Of a DNA stretch of 48,732 nt, positions 17,179-26,921 are shown piece after piece. The stretch lies in assembly GCF_000346505.1 (NCBI RefSeq), contig NZ_ANOH01000077.1, forward strand, positions 1-48,732, written 5' to 3'. This stretch comes from Aporhodopirellula sallentina SM41 (GTDB taxonomy: Bacteria > Planctomycetota > Planctomycetia > Pirellulales > Pirellulaceae). Below the pieces are notes generated by a model that was not told where the DNA came from, did no database searches, and saw only the letters and a program-made list of their open reading frames with translations. Position numbers and translations under genes: made by a program. Position 1 is the first letter of the stretch; every line of letters begins with the position of its first letter.

Positions 17179-20100
17179 CTATGGGGAGTCTTCGAACGGC
17201 CCAAAACGGTCGGTCGCAATTCTCCGGTAGAGGGAGGGTAATTGATCCGAGTTGGGAAGGACAAATTTTTCGACAATTGCCCGCGATTTTTGGACGTCGT
17301 CGTTTTTGACCTGCTGCATGAGGGCGAAAATCAAGGCAAAACCGGCCGAGAGATCGTCGTCCTCGAGTTTCTTAGCCAATTTGACGAAGGAGTTTTCATT
17401 CCAACTGCCGGTGAACGCGGCCAAGACAAAGGCCATCTCGTTCCACCCGATTCGCTCCTCCTGAAACGCGGACATCAAACGTTCACAACGGTCAAACGTG
17501 ATCTCGTCGAATTCCGGGTACTTCTGGAAAACGGATTCGCCGCCCATCGTCAGATGCACGATTGCTTGATAGAGGATCAACGTGACGCCGCCGGTGTTTC
17601 CTTCCATCATTGGAATTTGATGCAGCATGGTGGCATCGGAGAAGGCGCGGCCCCGTGGGCCGGAGAAACACTTTTCGGCAACGGTTTCGATCCACTCTTT
17701 GGGGACCTGTTCGCTGTTGAAAATCATGTTGCGAACGGCCACGTCACTGAGTCCGGATCCGGCGAAGAGTTCGTCAACAATTTGTTGCCATTCGACTTCA
17801 GTGTAGCCGTTGGTACGTGCGGAAAGCACCGGTTCGGGAGTTTCGGTTTCCAGGACCATCATGGCCCCCTTGGCGGAGACGATTGCCGCCGGATCGCTTC
17901 GCCAGGGCCCCCAGTTTCGACGTCGTCCTTTCAGCCAGACTTCCTCGGCGGCGTCCAGTTCGCCGCGCCGTTCGTAGAGTATGCCGAGGATCGCACATGC
18001 CTCGCCGTAGTGAGTCGGGTGTAATCCCTGAGGTGGCGTTTCGGGGTTCACGCGTTTGAGGAAGTACTGCAGGTCTTCAATCGCCTCTTGGTCTTGCGCG
18101 GGATCTTCTGCGTAAATCAACCGGGCACGCTCCGTGAGCAGGGGCAACCTGTTGACCGGGATGAGTTCGCGTTTCTCTCCGATCGCTCGCGACAGCAGTG
18201 CTTTGCCTTCGTCAAAGGTGCCATCAAGAATGTGGAGCCAAACGCGGTCGCGAATGATTGTGATCCAATCGAGCGTGTCAGAGTCGGGATCGTCCGCCAT
18301 CTCTTCGATGAGGCGATCGAGGATGGGAGCGGCCGCTGCACTCTTTTCGCTCTGCGACAATTGCCAGTCGTATCGGATCGCGTCGGACTTTCGCCAATAC
18401 GCAAGCCGCCGCCATCGCGGGTTGTTACTGAGCAACTCGATGACCCCGTCGAGTTCTTCGAGGTCGCCTTCGTTGCCGAACAGGACGCGCGTGCGTTTTC
18501 CGGGACGGAGCAACTCTTGCGTGAAGGACTGTCGCTCGACCTCGGGGATGAGAGACTGCACGTCTTCGAGATCGTAATTCACTCTCAGCCGGGTCAGTAC
18601 CCAGTCGGCTCGCGAGCGTTCATCGGGGAGACGTAGGTAGTGCAAAAAGAGCTTCACGCCGGCGTAGAGATACCACTGACGAACGTTTTTGTTTTCGACG
18701 CCTTCCGGGGCAAAGTCTTCCACGATGCGTCGCAGCACGATCGGGTACTCGTCGGGGTCTAAGAACTCGAGCGTGAAAGCGGACTTGGCGAGGGCCTCGA
18801 CGTTGTTGGGGAGTTGTTCGTAGAAGCGTCGGGCGGCAACGAAATCACCTTCGGCAAAGGCTCGGTCGCCCTGTTCGATCGGATCAGCCGCGAGAGAAGA
18901 GCGATTCGCGACCGGATCAGACTCGCTGCGGGATTCGACGAAGCGGTTGACGCTTGCTCGGTCACGTTGGGCTTCAACAGAAACTTCAACGACACCCATG
19001 TCGGTCGGACAGATCAACCCGATGCGTCCCGGTTGATCCGGCGGGATCGGAAAGAGATCCTCGAATCGAATTTGCTGGTCGTCGATTTGAAAGGTCAGCA
19101 GGGTTCCACGTTCTCGGCGGGCGGTCAATTTCGGAAGACGGTCGTCGCCTTCTGATGACTGCGATAACTTGATCGGCTGCACCCGCAGGATGTCTTCGTT
19201 GCGAATGATAAACGCCATCAAACTGTCCCGGCGATTGGCTTCCGCGATGCTCGGTCGAGAGTCGTTGTCGTAGATGGGGTGGTAACTCTGATCCGCGATC
19301 AGAAACCGGTAGCCTGAATTTTCATAAACCGAATCGGGTGACTCTGACAACACAATCCCCACGCTGCGGGCTACAGCAATGTCGCCCGCGAATCGTGTGG
19401 AAACTTGGACGTTACCCGGAGGAGTGTCGAGGATCGACACAAACTCTTGGTCGTTTGCGTGTTGAGTACGGGGCGGGATACCGTGCTGGGAGACAAACAG
19501 TTCGTCGTTGAGTTCCGGTAAAGGAATGGAGTACCACTGCGCGATGCGGTCCTTCGCGAGACGGCTCAAACGATCGACCTCGTCTTGGAATCCGGGGAGG
19601 TCTGGATACGGGAATTCTTTTCCGAACCGGTCGACTTCGTGAACCAATTTGGCGTGGAGGTCGCGGTTCATGCGTTGACGCCCCAACTGTTCGATCGCTG
19701 CGGTCCAGTTCCCGAGCAGCGACATCCGGCGGTTGGTGTCTTGGAAGTCGGGCGTTTCTTTTCTACGGAGCGTTTCAATCTGGTCGATCGTGTTTCGGCT
19801 CGAGTCAACGTTCGTAGTCGGCGGCGTGATCGAGGCGACTGCGAGATTGGCATCGCGTTGACGCTGTGCCTCAGCATGAATCGCGGTATCGAATTGCTGT
19901 TCGAGTTGGCTGATTTGGAGATAACGCCGAGTCCGATCGAGCGTAGATTGGGTCACGATGTAAAAGGCAGTGGACAGCAATGTCAGCATCATCAACGAGA
20001 TCCCAGCGGTTGCTGTGATGCCGCGGTGTTTCCTCATCCAACGACCGGCGCGATCGGCGATCGTTTCGGGAACCACGCTAACCTGTTCGTCGGCCAGTTC

Positions 20101-21252
20101 GTTTTCGATGTCTTTGGCGAGCAGTCGGGCCGACGCGTACCGTTTGTCGGGATCGACCGCCATCGCGGTGAGGCAGATGGCATTGAGTGATTTACGTGTC
20201 GCGGGGCGTACTTCGATCGGCGGGGGGATGTCTCCTTGTTTGATTCGGTTGAACAACTGAGACAGGGATAGCCGTTCGTTGGTTGTCAGCGGGGCTGAAC
20301 CGGTGAGTATGTGATACAGCGTTGTGCCGAGGCAGTAGATGTCAGTGCGAGGTCCGATGCGACGGACATCTCCGGCGGCTTGCTCAGGAGCCATGTAGTG
20401 TGGCGTACCCACAGCGCGTCCGTCGCGAGTTTTTCCTTGCCCGTGTTCGTGTTCGAAATCGGCGAGGTATGCGGCGGATCCAACGTCCTGGTCACTCAGT
20501 CGATTGCTGTCTGAATCAGGGACACCAATCTGCTTCGCGAGTCCCCAGTCGACGACCAAAGTTTCGGCATACTCACCGAGCATCACGTTGGCAGGTTTGA
20601 GGTCGCGGTGGATGTAGCCACGCGAGTGAGCGTAGTCGATGGTGTTACAGACGCTGATAAATCGATTCAGGAGGTCACGCAGTCGACGGTCGAACGTCGA
20701 GGCGTCGGGTGACTTATGAAGTTCCGTGATCGCGTCGTCCATCGCGGTGCCCGAGATGAAACGCATCGCGTAGTAGGGGCGACCATCGTGATGCCTTCCC
20801 AATGCATAGACCGGCACGATGCCGGGGTGTTCCAACCGGCCGGTCACCTCGGCTTCGAATACGAATCGAGCTTGGCTTTCGGGAACGTCGGCGTAACGGT
20901 CTTGAATTTCTTTGACTGCGACCTGACGTTTCAGTTCGGTGTCCTGCGCCAAAGACACCTGCCCCAATCCGCCTTTGGCATGCGGTCGCAGAACGCGAAA
21001 TCGCAGCGGCGACGGGATCGATCGATTGGGCGTCGCCGAAGTGTTGCCTGGTTCAGGGACATCACCGTGTGTGTCGATCGATTGGTCTACCCGTGTGCTG
21101 TATTCGGATTGCAGTCTCTGTGGAGTGTCCGCTTCGATGGCTTGATCGGGAACGCGTGTGGAGAACGCATCTGATTCCGCCGGTGTGTTCGGTGGGGTTT
21201 CTTCGGGCACTCGCGTGGAAAACGATTGGACTTCTGATTCATCTGGTTTCAT
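17179..21252 (-). CDS. Receptor-like Ser/Thr protein kinase with extracytoplasmic sensor and TPR regions
   Basis: 1357 residues. The N-terminal cytoplasmic tail carries three copies of [FY]STRV (11-15, 30-34, 51-55). The kinase domain spans about 84-385: Gly loop AKGGLGQV (92-99), Lys114 in VAVK, HRDLKPAN (215-222), DWG (235-237) in place of DFG, and APE (288-290). The activation segment is long, about 50 residues between DWG and APE, with an acidic insert. One membrane helix (about 411-435) follows. Outside the membrane there is a helical region, a beta-rich domain (about 570-760) and then a long array of TPR-like helices (about 790-1100), likely a sensing or protein-binding part. PknB-like planctomycete kinases are usual in architecture, but the tail repeats are distinctive. 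The gene is divergent from an FHA-GAF gene. Substrates are unknown. Confidence 0.9.
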   Translation of the reverse strand: MKPDESEVQSFSTRVPEETPPNTPAESDAFSTRVPDQAIEADTPQRLQSEYSTRVDQSIDTHGDVPEPGNTSATPNRSIPSPLRFRVLRPHAKGGLGQVSLAQDTELKRQVAVKEIQDRYADVPESQARFVFEAEVTGRLEHPGIVPVYALGRHHDGRPYYAMRFISGTAMDDAITELHKSPDASTFDRRLRDLLNRFISVCNTIDYAHSRGYIHRDLKPANVMLGEYAETLVVDWGLAKQIGVPDSDSNRLSDQDVGSAAYLADFEHEHGQGKTRDGRAVGTPHYMAPEQAAGDVRRIGPRTDIYCLGTTLYHILTGSAPLTTNERLSLSQLFNRIKQGDIPPPIEVRPATRKSLNAICLTAMAVDPDKRYASARLLAKDIENELADEQVSVVPETIADRAGRWMRKHRGITATAGISLMMLTLLSTAFYIVTQSTLDRTRRYLQISQLEQQFDTAIHAEAQRQRDANLAVASITPPTTNVDSSRNTIDQIETLRRKETPDFQDTNRRMSLLGNWTAAIEQLGRQRMNRDLHAKLVHEVDRFGKEFPYPDLPGFQDEVDRLSRLAKDRIAQWYSIPLPELNDELFVSQHGIPPRTQHANDQEFVSILDTPPGNVQVSTRFAGDIAVARSVGIVLSESPDSVYENSGYRFLIADQSYHPIYDNDSRPSIAEANRRDSLMAFIIRNEDILRVQPIKLSQSSEGDDRLPKLTARRERGTLLTFQIDDQQIRFEDLFPIPPDQPGRIGLICPTDMGVVEVSVEAQRDRASVNRFVESRSESDPVANRSSLAADPIEQGDRAFAEGDFVAARRFYEQLPNNVEALAKSAFTLEFLDPDEYPIVLRRIVEDFAPEGVENKNVRQWYLYAGVKLFLHYLRLPDERSRADWVLTRLRVNYDLEDVQSLIPEVERQSFTQELLRPGKRTRVLFGNEGDLEELDGVIELLSNNPRWRRLAYWRKSDAIRYDWQLSQSEKSAAAAPILDRLIEEMADDPDSDTLDWITIIRDRVWLHILDGTFDEGKALLSRAIGEKRELIPVNRLPLLTERARLIYAEDPAQDQEAIEDLQYFLKRVNPETPPQGLHPTHYGEACAILGILYERRGELDAAEEVWLKGRRRNWGPWRSDPAAIVSAKGAMMVLETETPEPVLSARTNGYTEVEWQQIVDELFAGSGLSDVAVRNMIFNSEQVPKEWIETVAEKCFSGPRGRAFSDATMLHQIPMMEGNTGGVTLILYQAIVHLTMGGESVFQKYPEFDEITFDRCERLMSAFQEERIGWNEMAFVLAAFTGSWNENSFVKLAKKLEDDDLSAGFALIFALMQQVKNDDVQKSRAIVEKFVLPNSDQLPSLYRRIATDRFGPFEDSP

Positions 21253-21577
21253 GAGCCATCAGATAAGTCGGTGGAGTGTTACTCGAATAGGCGTGAGTTG
21301 ACCGATTGGAATTCTGAGTGCCGAAAGGGTCTGTGTCAAATTTGCAAGTTGAACGCATTGTCCAAGGCCGCAGACGGCGCTCTGACGCGAATCGCGATCG
21401 GTGGTGCGGCCAAGCCTCGTCGCGATGTCTGAATTCCGCGATGACTGAATTCAATGTCCGGGTTCAATCTCAAAATGCCATTTTAATGTCGTTCAAGGAC
21501 AGGCAACATGTTTGATTGCGCTGAAATGTTTGAGAGTCGATCCTTCCGAATAGAGACTTATTGCTAGATATTGCTAC
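21253..21577. other. Divergent intergenic region, kinase / FHA-GAF gene
   Basis: 325 bp without a gene. It contains a direct repeat of CTGAATTC (21429-21436 and 21445-21452, start to start 16 bp) and a third GAATTC at 21309-21314. The 16-bp period would put two binding sites at similar but not identical faces of the helix, so a shared operator is possible. I could not place convincing -35/-10 pairs for either gene. Confidence 0.5.
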
Positions 21578-22729
21578 ATGATTTCATCCTTTGGGGAGCA
21601 GGCTGATGCCGAGGCAGTTCAGGCGGTAGTAAGCGTTTACTCTGCCGGTCAGAAAAGAATCAGCACCGAGATTACCGGCAGCATCGAGGTCGGGCGACAA
21701 CGCCGAAACGAACCATTGCCGTTCTGCGTCGATGGGCAGCAACCGGTGCGTCGATTGATTGTCGCCGACCGTCTCGATACGCAGATTTCCCGATCGCATC
21801 TACGAATTACGCCGCAGGCCGATGGGGAGGTATTGATTCAGAATAGCAGTCGAAACTGTCGAATCACGATCGACCCCGGTCGCGAACTGATGCCGGGGAA
21901 GACTTGCTATGTGCGTGGTAGCGTGCGTTTGCATCTGCATCATGTGACGATCGTGGTGGAGTTGCCCAAGGTTTCCGATCGCATGATTTCGTTGGGAACG
22001 CCACGACCGCTCGTTGGTATCGGTTCCCAATTTGTGGAGATAGGGCCTGGAATTGATTCGAGTGTGGAGGAACGCGTTGAGGCGAGCGAGGGGGCGAACA
22101 CTGGTGAGGGAACCGGCTCATATCCGCGTGAAGAGGAGGTGGCTCCCGGCGCTATCGAGCGGAATGCACTGGTCGATACCCTCGGTTCGAGTTTCGATGC
22201 CGAGCAAGGCGAGCAGTTGATGCTTTGGCTGAGAACGATCGCCAAGTTGTTCTATTCCGCGACGACGAACGACCGTTTTCTCGAAGACGCGTTGACCGCG
22301 ATGGATCGCATCATCGGATTCGAAGTCGCGATTGCTTTTGTGAGAGATCAATCGGAATGGAAGACGTTGTGCTGCCTCGTTCGCGGTGACGTGGTCTCTC
22401 CGGTGAATAAGTTGGTCGACGTGTTTGATGCGGCGATCGCTGACGGGGTGAGCAAAGAGATGGACCGGGTCCTCGGACGCGTTGTCGAGTGGGGGCAGGC
22501 GGTTTTGTACCACGCCAAGGCCGACAACGAGGGGGCGCCAGCGCATGCGATTGTCGCTGCGCCAGTTATGGACTCACCCAGCGAGGTTGCCGGGATGCTG
22601 GTTGGATTTCGGCGTCGGGCGCCAACCCCGGTTGCTCGCGATGAATTGATCACGCGACTCGAAGCGAGTCTCGTCGAGCTCATCGCGAGCGGAATCCGCG
22701 TGGAACTTATTCGTCGCCAAACAGATTGA
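21578..22729 (+). CDS. FHA-GAF protein, putative phospho-signal reader
   Basis: 383 residues. The FHA domain spans about 20-130: GRQ on the first turn, the SRSH loop (ISRSHLRI) and an NSSRN segment, giving the conserved Arg, Ser, His and Asn used to bind phosphothreonine. A Gly/Glu/Pro-rich linker (about 150-205) leads to a GAF-like domain (about 210-375, with LMLWLRTIAKLFYSATT and a strand EVAIAFVRDQ). It lacks an output domain such as a kinase or helix-turn-helix, so it may act by binding partners. It faces the kinase gene across a 325-bp divergent region, suggesting the kinase is a source of the phosphothreonine it reads (inference). Its 3' end overlaps aroC on the opposite strand by 23 bp. 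Confidence 0.8.
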   Translation: MISSFGEQADAEAVQAVVSVYSAGQKRISTEITGSIEVGRQRRNEPLPFCVDGQQPVRRLIVADRLDTQISRSHLRITPQADGEVLIQNSSRNCRITIDPGRELMPGKTCYVRGSVRLHLHHVTIVVELPKVSDRMISLGTPRPLVGIGSQFVEIGPGIDSSVEERVEASEGANTGEGTGSYPREEEVAPGAIERNALVDTLGSSFDAEQGEQLMLWLRTIAKLFYSATTNDRFLEDALTAMDRIIGFEVAIAFVRDQSEWKTLCCLVRGDVVSPVNKLVDVFDAAIADGVSKEMDRVLGRVVEWGQAVLYHAKADNEGAPAHAIVAAPVMDSPSEVAGMLVGFRRRAPTPVARDELITRLEASLVELIASGIRVELIRRQTD

Positions 22730-23930
22730 TCGCGTCGCCCACGTGTGCGGATGCTTGATAGGCGAGCAAGGCGTTGAGCAGTTCGATTGCCATTCGAGAT
22801 TCCAGCGTGACGCCGGCGCGAACGCCGACGCACGGATCATGGCGACCTTTGGCGAGTTCAAACTCGATGTCGCGTAGGTTCTTCGTAACCGACTGCTGTG
22901 GCAAGTTGATCGTCGACGTTGGTTTGAAACCGACGCGTGCCACGAGTGGGCTGCCGGTCGTGATCCCACCGATCAAACCGCCGTGCGTGTTGGATTGGTA
23001 TCCGTCATGACGGATCGGATCGTTGTTGGCACTGCCGGTTCGTTCGATCACATCGACACCCGAGCCGATCTCGCACGACTGGACCGCGTTGAGTCCGCCG
23101 AGGGCTCCCATCAAACGAACTTTGAGACTTTGGTAGAGTGGGTTGCCGAGTAGTGGCGGGACACCGACGGCAACGACTTCGACTGCGGCACCGAGGGAGT
23201 CACCCCGTTTGCGAGTTTCTTTGATCGCTTCACCGGCTGCCGAAGCAAACTCGGTATCGATCGATGGAATTTCTGCGGAATCGAGTGTTGAGACGATTTC
23301 GTCTGCGTTTTTGATCGATAGGTGATCGGCGAGCGTTTTGGATGCACGCAGCGTTCCGACTTGGCTGATCGACGAAAGGATATGAACCCCAAAGAGTTGT
23401 TGCAGGATGATTCGCGCGACACTGCCGCCGATCACGTCGCTGATCGTGCTGCGGTAACTCGATCGTCCACCGCCGCGGATATCAACGAAACCTTTGGACT
23501 GATGGTATTTGACGAGGTCGGTGTGTCCCGGACGAACTTCGCCATTGGGACCGGCAAATTGGGTGTAGTCGCCCGACTTTTTGCTGGTCGACAGAACGAT
23601 GGCCGCGATCGGTTCACCGGTGGTGAAGCCGTCTTCATAGCCTTCGGTTTCGAAGGACGCGCCATCGACATCGACGGATAGTTTGGATCCGCCGAGCAGC
23701 ACGTCGACCTCGTCACGGTACAGCCCCGACAGGAAAACGACTTTGTCTTTTTCGTTGCGGGGCGTTCCGTGTTTGTTCCCACCGGGCCGACGACGATCCA
23801 GGTACGGTTGCACGTCGGCGCGGCGGATGCGATGACCGGGCGGGCAACCGTGAATGATCGTTGTGACGGCGGGGCCGTGTGATTCACCGGCACCGGCGAC
23901 GGCGTAGTAGGGGCCGCCTAGGACTTCCAT
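22707..23930 (-). CDS. aroC: Chorismate synthase
   Basis: 407 residues. Diagnostic segments are GAGESHGPAVTTIIHGCPPG at the start, GGRSSYRSTISDVIGGSVAR in the middle and NTHGGLIGGITTG with VARVGFKPTSTI near the end. The enzyme uses reduced FMN to convert EPSP to chorismate, the last shikimate step. The start at 23930 overlaps the end of dapL by 13 nt, so the two are translationally coupled. The N-terminus (VLGGPYYAVAG) replaces the usual SGNSFGKLFRVTTFG. The C-terminus overlaps the convergent FHA-GAF gene by 23 bp. AroC is normally single-copy and essential for aromatic amino acids. Confidence 0.95.
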   Translation of the reverse strand: MEVLGGPYYAVAGAGESHGPAVTTIIHGCPPGHRIRRADVQPYLDRRRPGGNKHGTPRNEKDKVVFLSGLYRDEVDVLLGGSKLSVDVDGASFETEGYEDGFTTGEPIAAIVLSTSKKSGDYTQFAGPNGEVRPGHTDLVKYHQSKGFVDIRGGGRSSYRSTISDVIGGSVARIILQQLFGVHILSSISQVGTLRASKTLADHLSIKNADEIVSTLDSAEIPSIDTEFASAAGEAIKETRKRGDSLGAAVEVVAVGVPPLLGNPLYQSLKVRLMGALGGLNAVQSCEIGSGVDVIERTGSANNDPIRHDGYQSNTHGGLIGGITTGSPLVARVGFKPTSTINLPQQSVTKNLRDIEFELAKGRHDPCVGVRAGVTLESRMAIELLNALLAYQASAHVGDAINLFGDE

Positions 23931-25189
23931 TGCAGCCCGGCCCCGGCGAGACGAGAGGCGGTTTCCGCCATCAATGCATCTTCGGCGGCTTCGTCCTCGG
24001 CCATGTACGTGACGCTGAATCGCAGGAACGCGCCGGCGTCATCCCAGGGCACCGTGACGATTCCGAACTGTTCAATGAGGAATCGTGTGGCGTCTTCGGC
24101 CGCGGCGAACGTTTCGCCCGATGCGGAGTGGGTCGGCGATTTCGTGTAAAGGAAGTACGTACCGCCGGGCACTTCGGCTTCGAAGCCCGCGTCCTTGAGA
24201 ACTTTGACGAGTTTCTCCATCCGGCGACGGTACTTGGCGCGAATCCGTTCCGGGATTGAGTCATCGTCGAGTGCGGCCGCTGCGGCCTTTTGCGTGGCGA
24301 TAAACTGGCCACTGTCACTATTGTCTTTGACGTCCGCGAAGGCTTGAACGATGAGCGGATGTCCGGCGACGAATCCCATGCGCCATCCGATCATGTCGTA
24401 GCCCTTGCTCATCGAGTGGACTTCCACACCGACGTCGAGGGCACCCGGGGTTTCGAGGAAGCTCTTCGGTTTGCCGTCGAAGGTCAGCATGACGTGGGCG
24501 GCGTCATTGACGACCACGAACTCTTTTTCTTTGGCGAGTTTGACGACCTTCTCGAAGAACTCGGTCGGTGCGGTGCCACCGGTGGGCGAGTTGGGATAGT
24601 TAAGCACCATCAACTTGGTGCGGCGATAGATGTCGTCGGGAATCGCATCGAGATCGGGCAGGAAATTGTTTTCCGCGAGCAACGGCAGTTTGTAAACGTC
24701 GCCGCCGTAGTAACGCGTGTGGGTTCCCGCCACGGGATAACCCGGAACGGTCATCATCGTGATGTCGCCGGGATTGATGAAACAGGCCGGCAACATTGCG
24801 TAGGCCGGTTTGCTGCCGATGCAGTGATTGACCTGAGTCGCCGCGTCGAGTTCGACGCCAAAATGACGCTTCATGAAACGTGCGGCGGCTTCCTTGTATT
24901 CCGCGACTCCGTTGTCGGCGTACCCGCGATTTTCAACGAGGTTGATTTCTCGTTGCATGGTGTCGCGAATGCTTTGGTCGGCCATCGAGTCGTTTTCGCC
25001 GATGCCGAAATCAAGCAATTGGCGATCGGGATGGTCGGCGAGTGCTTTGCGTTTGGCCCGTTTGATCTTTTCGAATTTGTAGATCTCGGTTCCCTTGCCG
25101 TAGTTGGCCCCGCCGATGCGTTCGGCAAAGAGGGATTGAAAATACGGGTCGGTGGACGAAGTTTGGGATTCGGCAGGCGCGGTCGACAT
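23918..25189 (-). CDS. dapL: LL-diaminopimelate aminotransferase
   Basis: 423 residues, a fold type I PLP aminotransferase. FGIGENDSMA, the YADNGVAEYKEAAA segment, NYPNSPTG (197-204), and the PLP lysine K262 in SMSKGYDMIGWRMGF are in place. DapL makes LL-DAP from tetrahydrodipicolinate in one step, feeding lysine and peptidoglycan. The start at ATG 25189 is chosen because the upstream extension (47 residues to 25330) is basic and unlike the family. It lies 244 bp behind the histidine kinase and is coupled to aroC by a 13-nt overlap. The assignment as DapL rather than a general class I aminotransferase rests on these shared motifs. Confidence 0.85.
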   Translation of the reverse strand: MSTAPAESQTSSTDPYFQSLFAERIGGANYGKGTEIYKFEKIKRAKRKALADHPDRQLLDFGIGENDSMADQSIRDTMQREINLVENRGYADNGVAEYKEAAARFMKRHFGVELDAATQVNHCIGSKPAYAMLPACFINPGDITMMTVPGYPVAGTHTRYYGGDVYKLPLLAENNFLPDLDAIPDDIYRRTKLMVLNYPNSPTGGTAPTEFFEKVVKLAKEKEFVVVNDAAHVMLTFDGKPKSFLETPGALDVGVEVHSMSKGYDMIGWRMGFVAGHPLIVQAFADVKDNSDSGQFIATQKAAAAALDDDSIPERIRAKYRRRMEKLVKVLKDAGFEAEVPGGTYFLYTKSPTHSASGETFAAAEDATRFLIEQFGIVTVPWDDAGAFLRFSVTYMAEDEAAEDALMAETASRLAGAGLQWKS

Positions 25190-25433
25190 GAGCGAATGGG
25201 GCGACAGGGGTGCGAAAAGGAAAGGATTCAGGACGCGGGGCACTCCAAAGAATGCCGCCGATTGGGACCCATGTTGTAGTCGGGGACCCCAAATTCGTCG
25301 AGGGTGACACCACCGGCGACGGGTGCGCAAAAGCCGTCCCCAATCCGCTTGTATTGCAGCCAGTATTGGCCGGAAATGGGAGGCGCTGATGCGAAACGCC
25401 TGCCCAAAAAGTCGCCGAGGACGTGTGTAGGGC

Positions 25434-26921
25434 TCAATCTACCGGATTGAGATTTTGGGCGGAATTGTCGGGCGAAGCGGGGACCCGGGGGAGGCTGATT
25501 TCGAATTGGCATCCTTTGCCGTGTTGGCTGCTGACCGAAATTTGGCCGCGGTGAAGTTCCAGGATGCTGCGGCAGATCGACAGCCCCAGACCGCTGCCGC
25601 CGGATTCCCTGCGGTTGCGATCGGCTTCGATTCGGTAAAAGCGATCGAAAATTTTTTCGAGGTGTTCCGCCGCGATCCCGGGGCCGTTATCGACGAGACG
25701 TAGCTTCGCTCGGGTTTCCGTGGCGTTCACAAACACCTCGATTGTACTGCCAACTGGACTGTGGGTGATTGCGTTCTGCAGGAGGTTGGTGATCACTTGC
25801 GCGAGTTGAATCTTATCACCGCGAACGAAAACCGAATCTTCGAATTGGGTTTCGACCGCGATCTGTTTGGGTTCCGCGAGCGGTAGCAAATCTTCGATGC
25901 TGTTGGTTGCAAGCTCCCCAAGCTCGACCGTGCTCCATCGAGGTGAAGGGTTGGCATCGAGTCGTGCGAGGACCAGCAGTGATTCGACAAGGTCAGTCAT
26001 TCGCTGGGTGGCGCGTTGACAGACCGCGAGGGTCTCTCGGTATTCGTCTTCGCTGCGCGGTTTGGACAACGCGAGTTGTTGATGCATACTCATCACCGAC
26101 AACGGCGTTCGCAGTTCGTGTGATGCGTCGGAGGTGAACTGCGACTGTCGTTGGAACGCCGACTCGAGACGGTCGAATGCATGGTTGAGCGTATCAGCGA
26201 GACCGGCGAACTCTCGGTCCATCGAATCGGTGTTGATCCGGTCGGACAGTTCGCTCGCAGAGATGGTTTCCGCGACGGAAGCGATTTGGTTGATCGGCGC
26301 GACGGCGCGACCGGAAACGATCCATCCTCCGATCAGTCCGACAAACAACAGCAACACACCGACGGCGGTTAATGTCCAAGCGAGTTCGTGAAGGTCACGG
26401 TAGTCTGTCCCGATGAAACGACCCGCCAGGATGGTCGTCCCGGCAGGACCTTGGGCATAGGCTTCTCGCCATTCGCCCATCCGACGCAGCAGAACGTAGG
26501 TGGACGATTGCCGCGGCGGGTAGATCGTTCCTGGTGGTGTTCGTTCGAACCTCTGCGTGGATGTTTTGAGCGACTTTCCGGTTGAATCCGAAATGACAAA
26601 GTACGGCATTTCGAAACGGTTGCGGACCCGGCGGTAAGCGAACGTGTCGGGAACGCTCAGGTTCTGCCAAGTTGCGTTTGCTCTCGAACTGTTGGTGTCC
26701 GCAACCGCACCCGGCGAGATCAACGCGGCGAATTCATCTTTGGGGATTGTTGCGAGTTGCGAGGTGAGGACTTCGACAGCGGCGGCGAGTTCCCGATCGG
26801 TTTCTCGCATCTTCCAAGAACTCTGTTGCCAGTAGGTCAGCCCAGCGAATCCGAACACGACCAGCGACAGGATCGCCGCGTGCCAGATTTGGATACGCAA
26901 ACGGAGAGATCTAATTGCCAA
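25434..26921 (-). CDS. Sensor histidine kinase
   Basis: 495 residues: membrane helices at about 11-30 and 179-203 enclosing a periplasmic sensor region of about 150 residues without a recognised fold; HAMP (about 203-255); HisKA with the phospho-acceptor His268 in SHELRTPL; HATPase with NLLQNAITHSP, DNGPGIAAEHLEKIFDRFYR and GGSGLGLSICRSI. The start codon is TTG at 26921, supported by a GGAAGG ribosome-binding site (26930-26935 on the + strand as CCTTCC) 8 nt upstream. It overlaps the response-regulator gene by 11 nt, so the pair is coupled. The signal is unknown. A secreted GH16 enzyme and a small lipoprotein gene lie near, but a link is only positional. Confidence 0.93.
   Translation of the reverse strand: MAIRSLRLRIQIWHAAILSLVVFGFAGLTYWQQSSWKMRETDRELAAAVEVLTSQLATIPKDEFAALISPGAVADTNSSRANATWQNLSVPDTFAYRRVRNRFEMPYFVISDSTGKSLKTSTQRFERTPPGTIYPPRQSSTYVLLRRMGEWREAYAQGPAGTTILAGRFIGTDYRDLHELAWTLTAVGVLLLFVGLIGGWIVSGRAVAPINQIASVAETISASELSDRINTDSMDREFAGLADTLNHAFDRLESAFQRQSQFTSDASHELRTPLSVMSMHQQLALSKPRSEDEYRETLAVCQRATQRMTDLVESLLVLARLDANPSPRWSTVELGELATNSIEDLLPLAEPKQIAVETQFEDSVFVRGDKIQLAQVITNLLQNAITHSPVGSTIEVFVNATETRAKLRLVDNGPGIAAEHLEKIFDRFYRIEADRNRRESGGSGLGLSICRSILELHRGQISVSSQHGKGCQFEISLPRVPASPDNSAQNLNPVD

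Noticed and set aside
25228-25512. 94-codon open frame on the - strand between the histidine kinase and dapL
   Set aside because: It overlaps the kinase end by 79 nt, has no ATG or GTG start in the gap itself, and no recognised fold. A very small real gene cannot be excluded.
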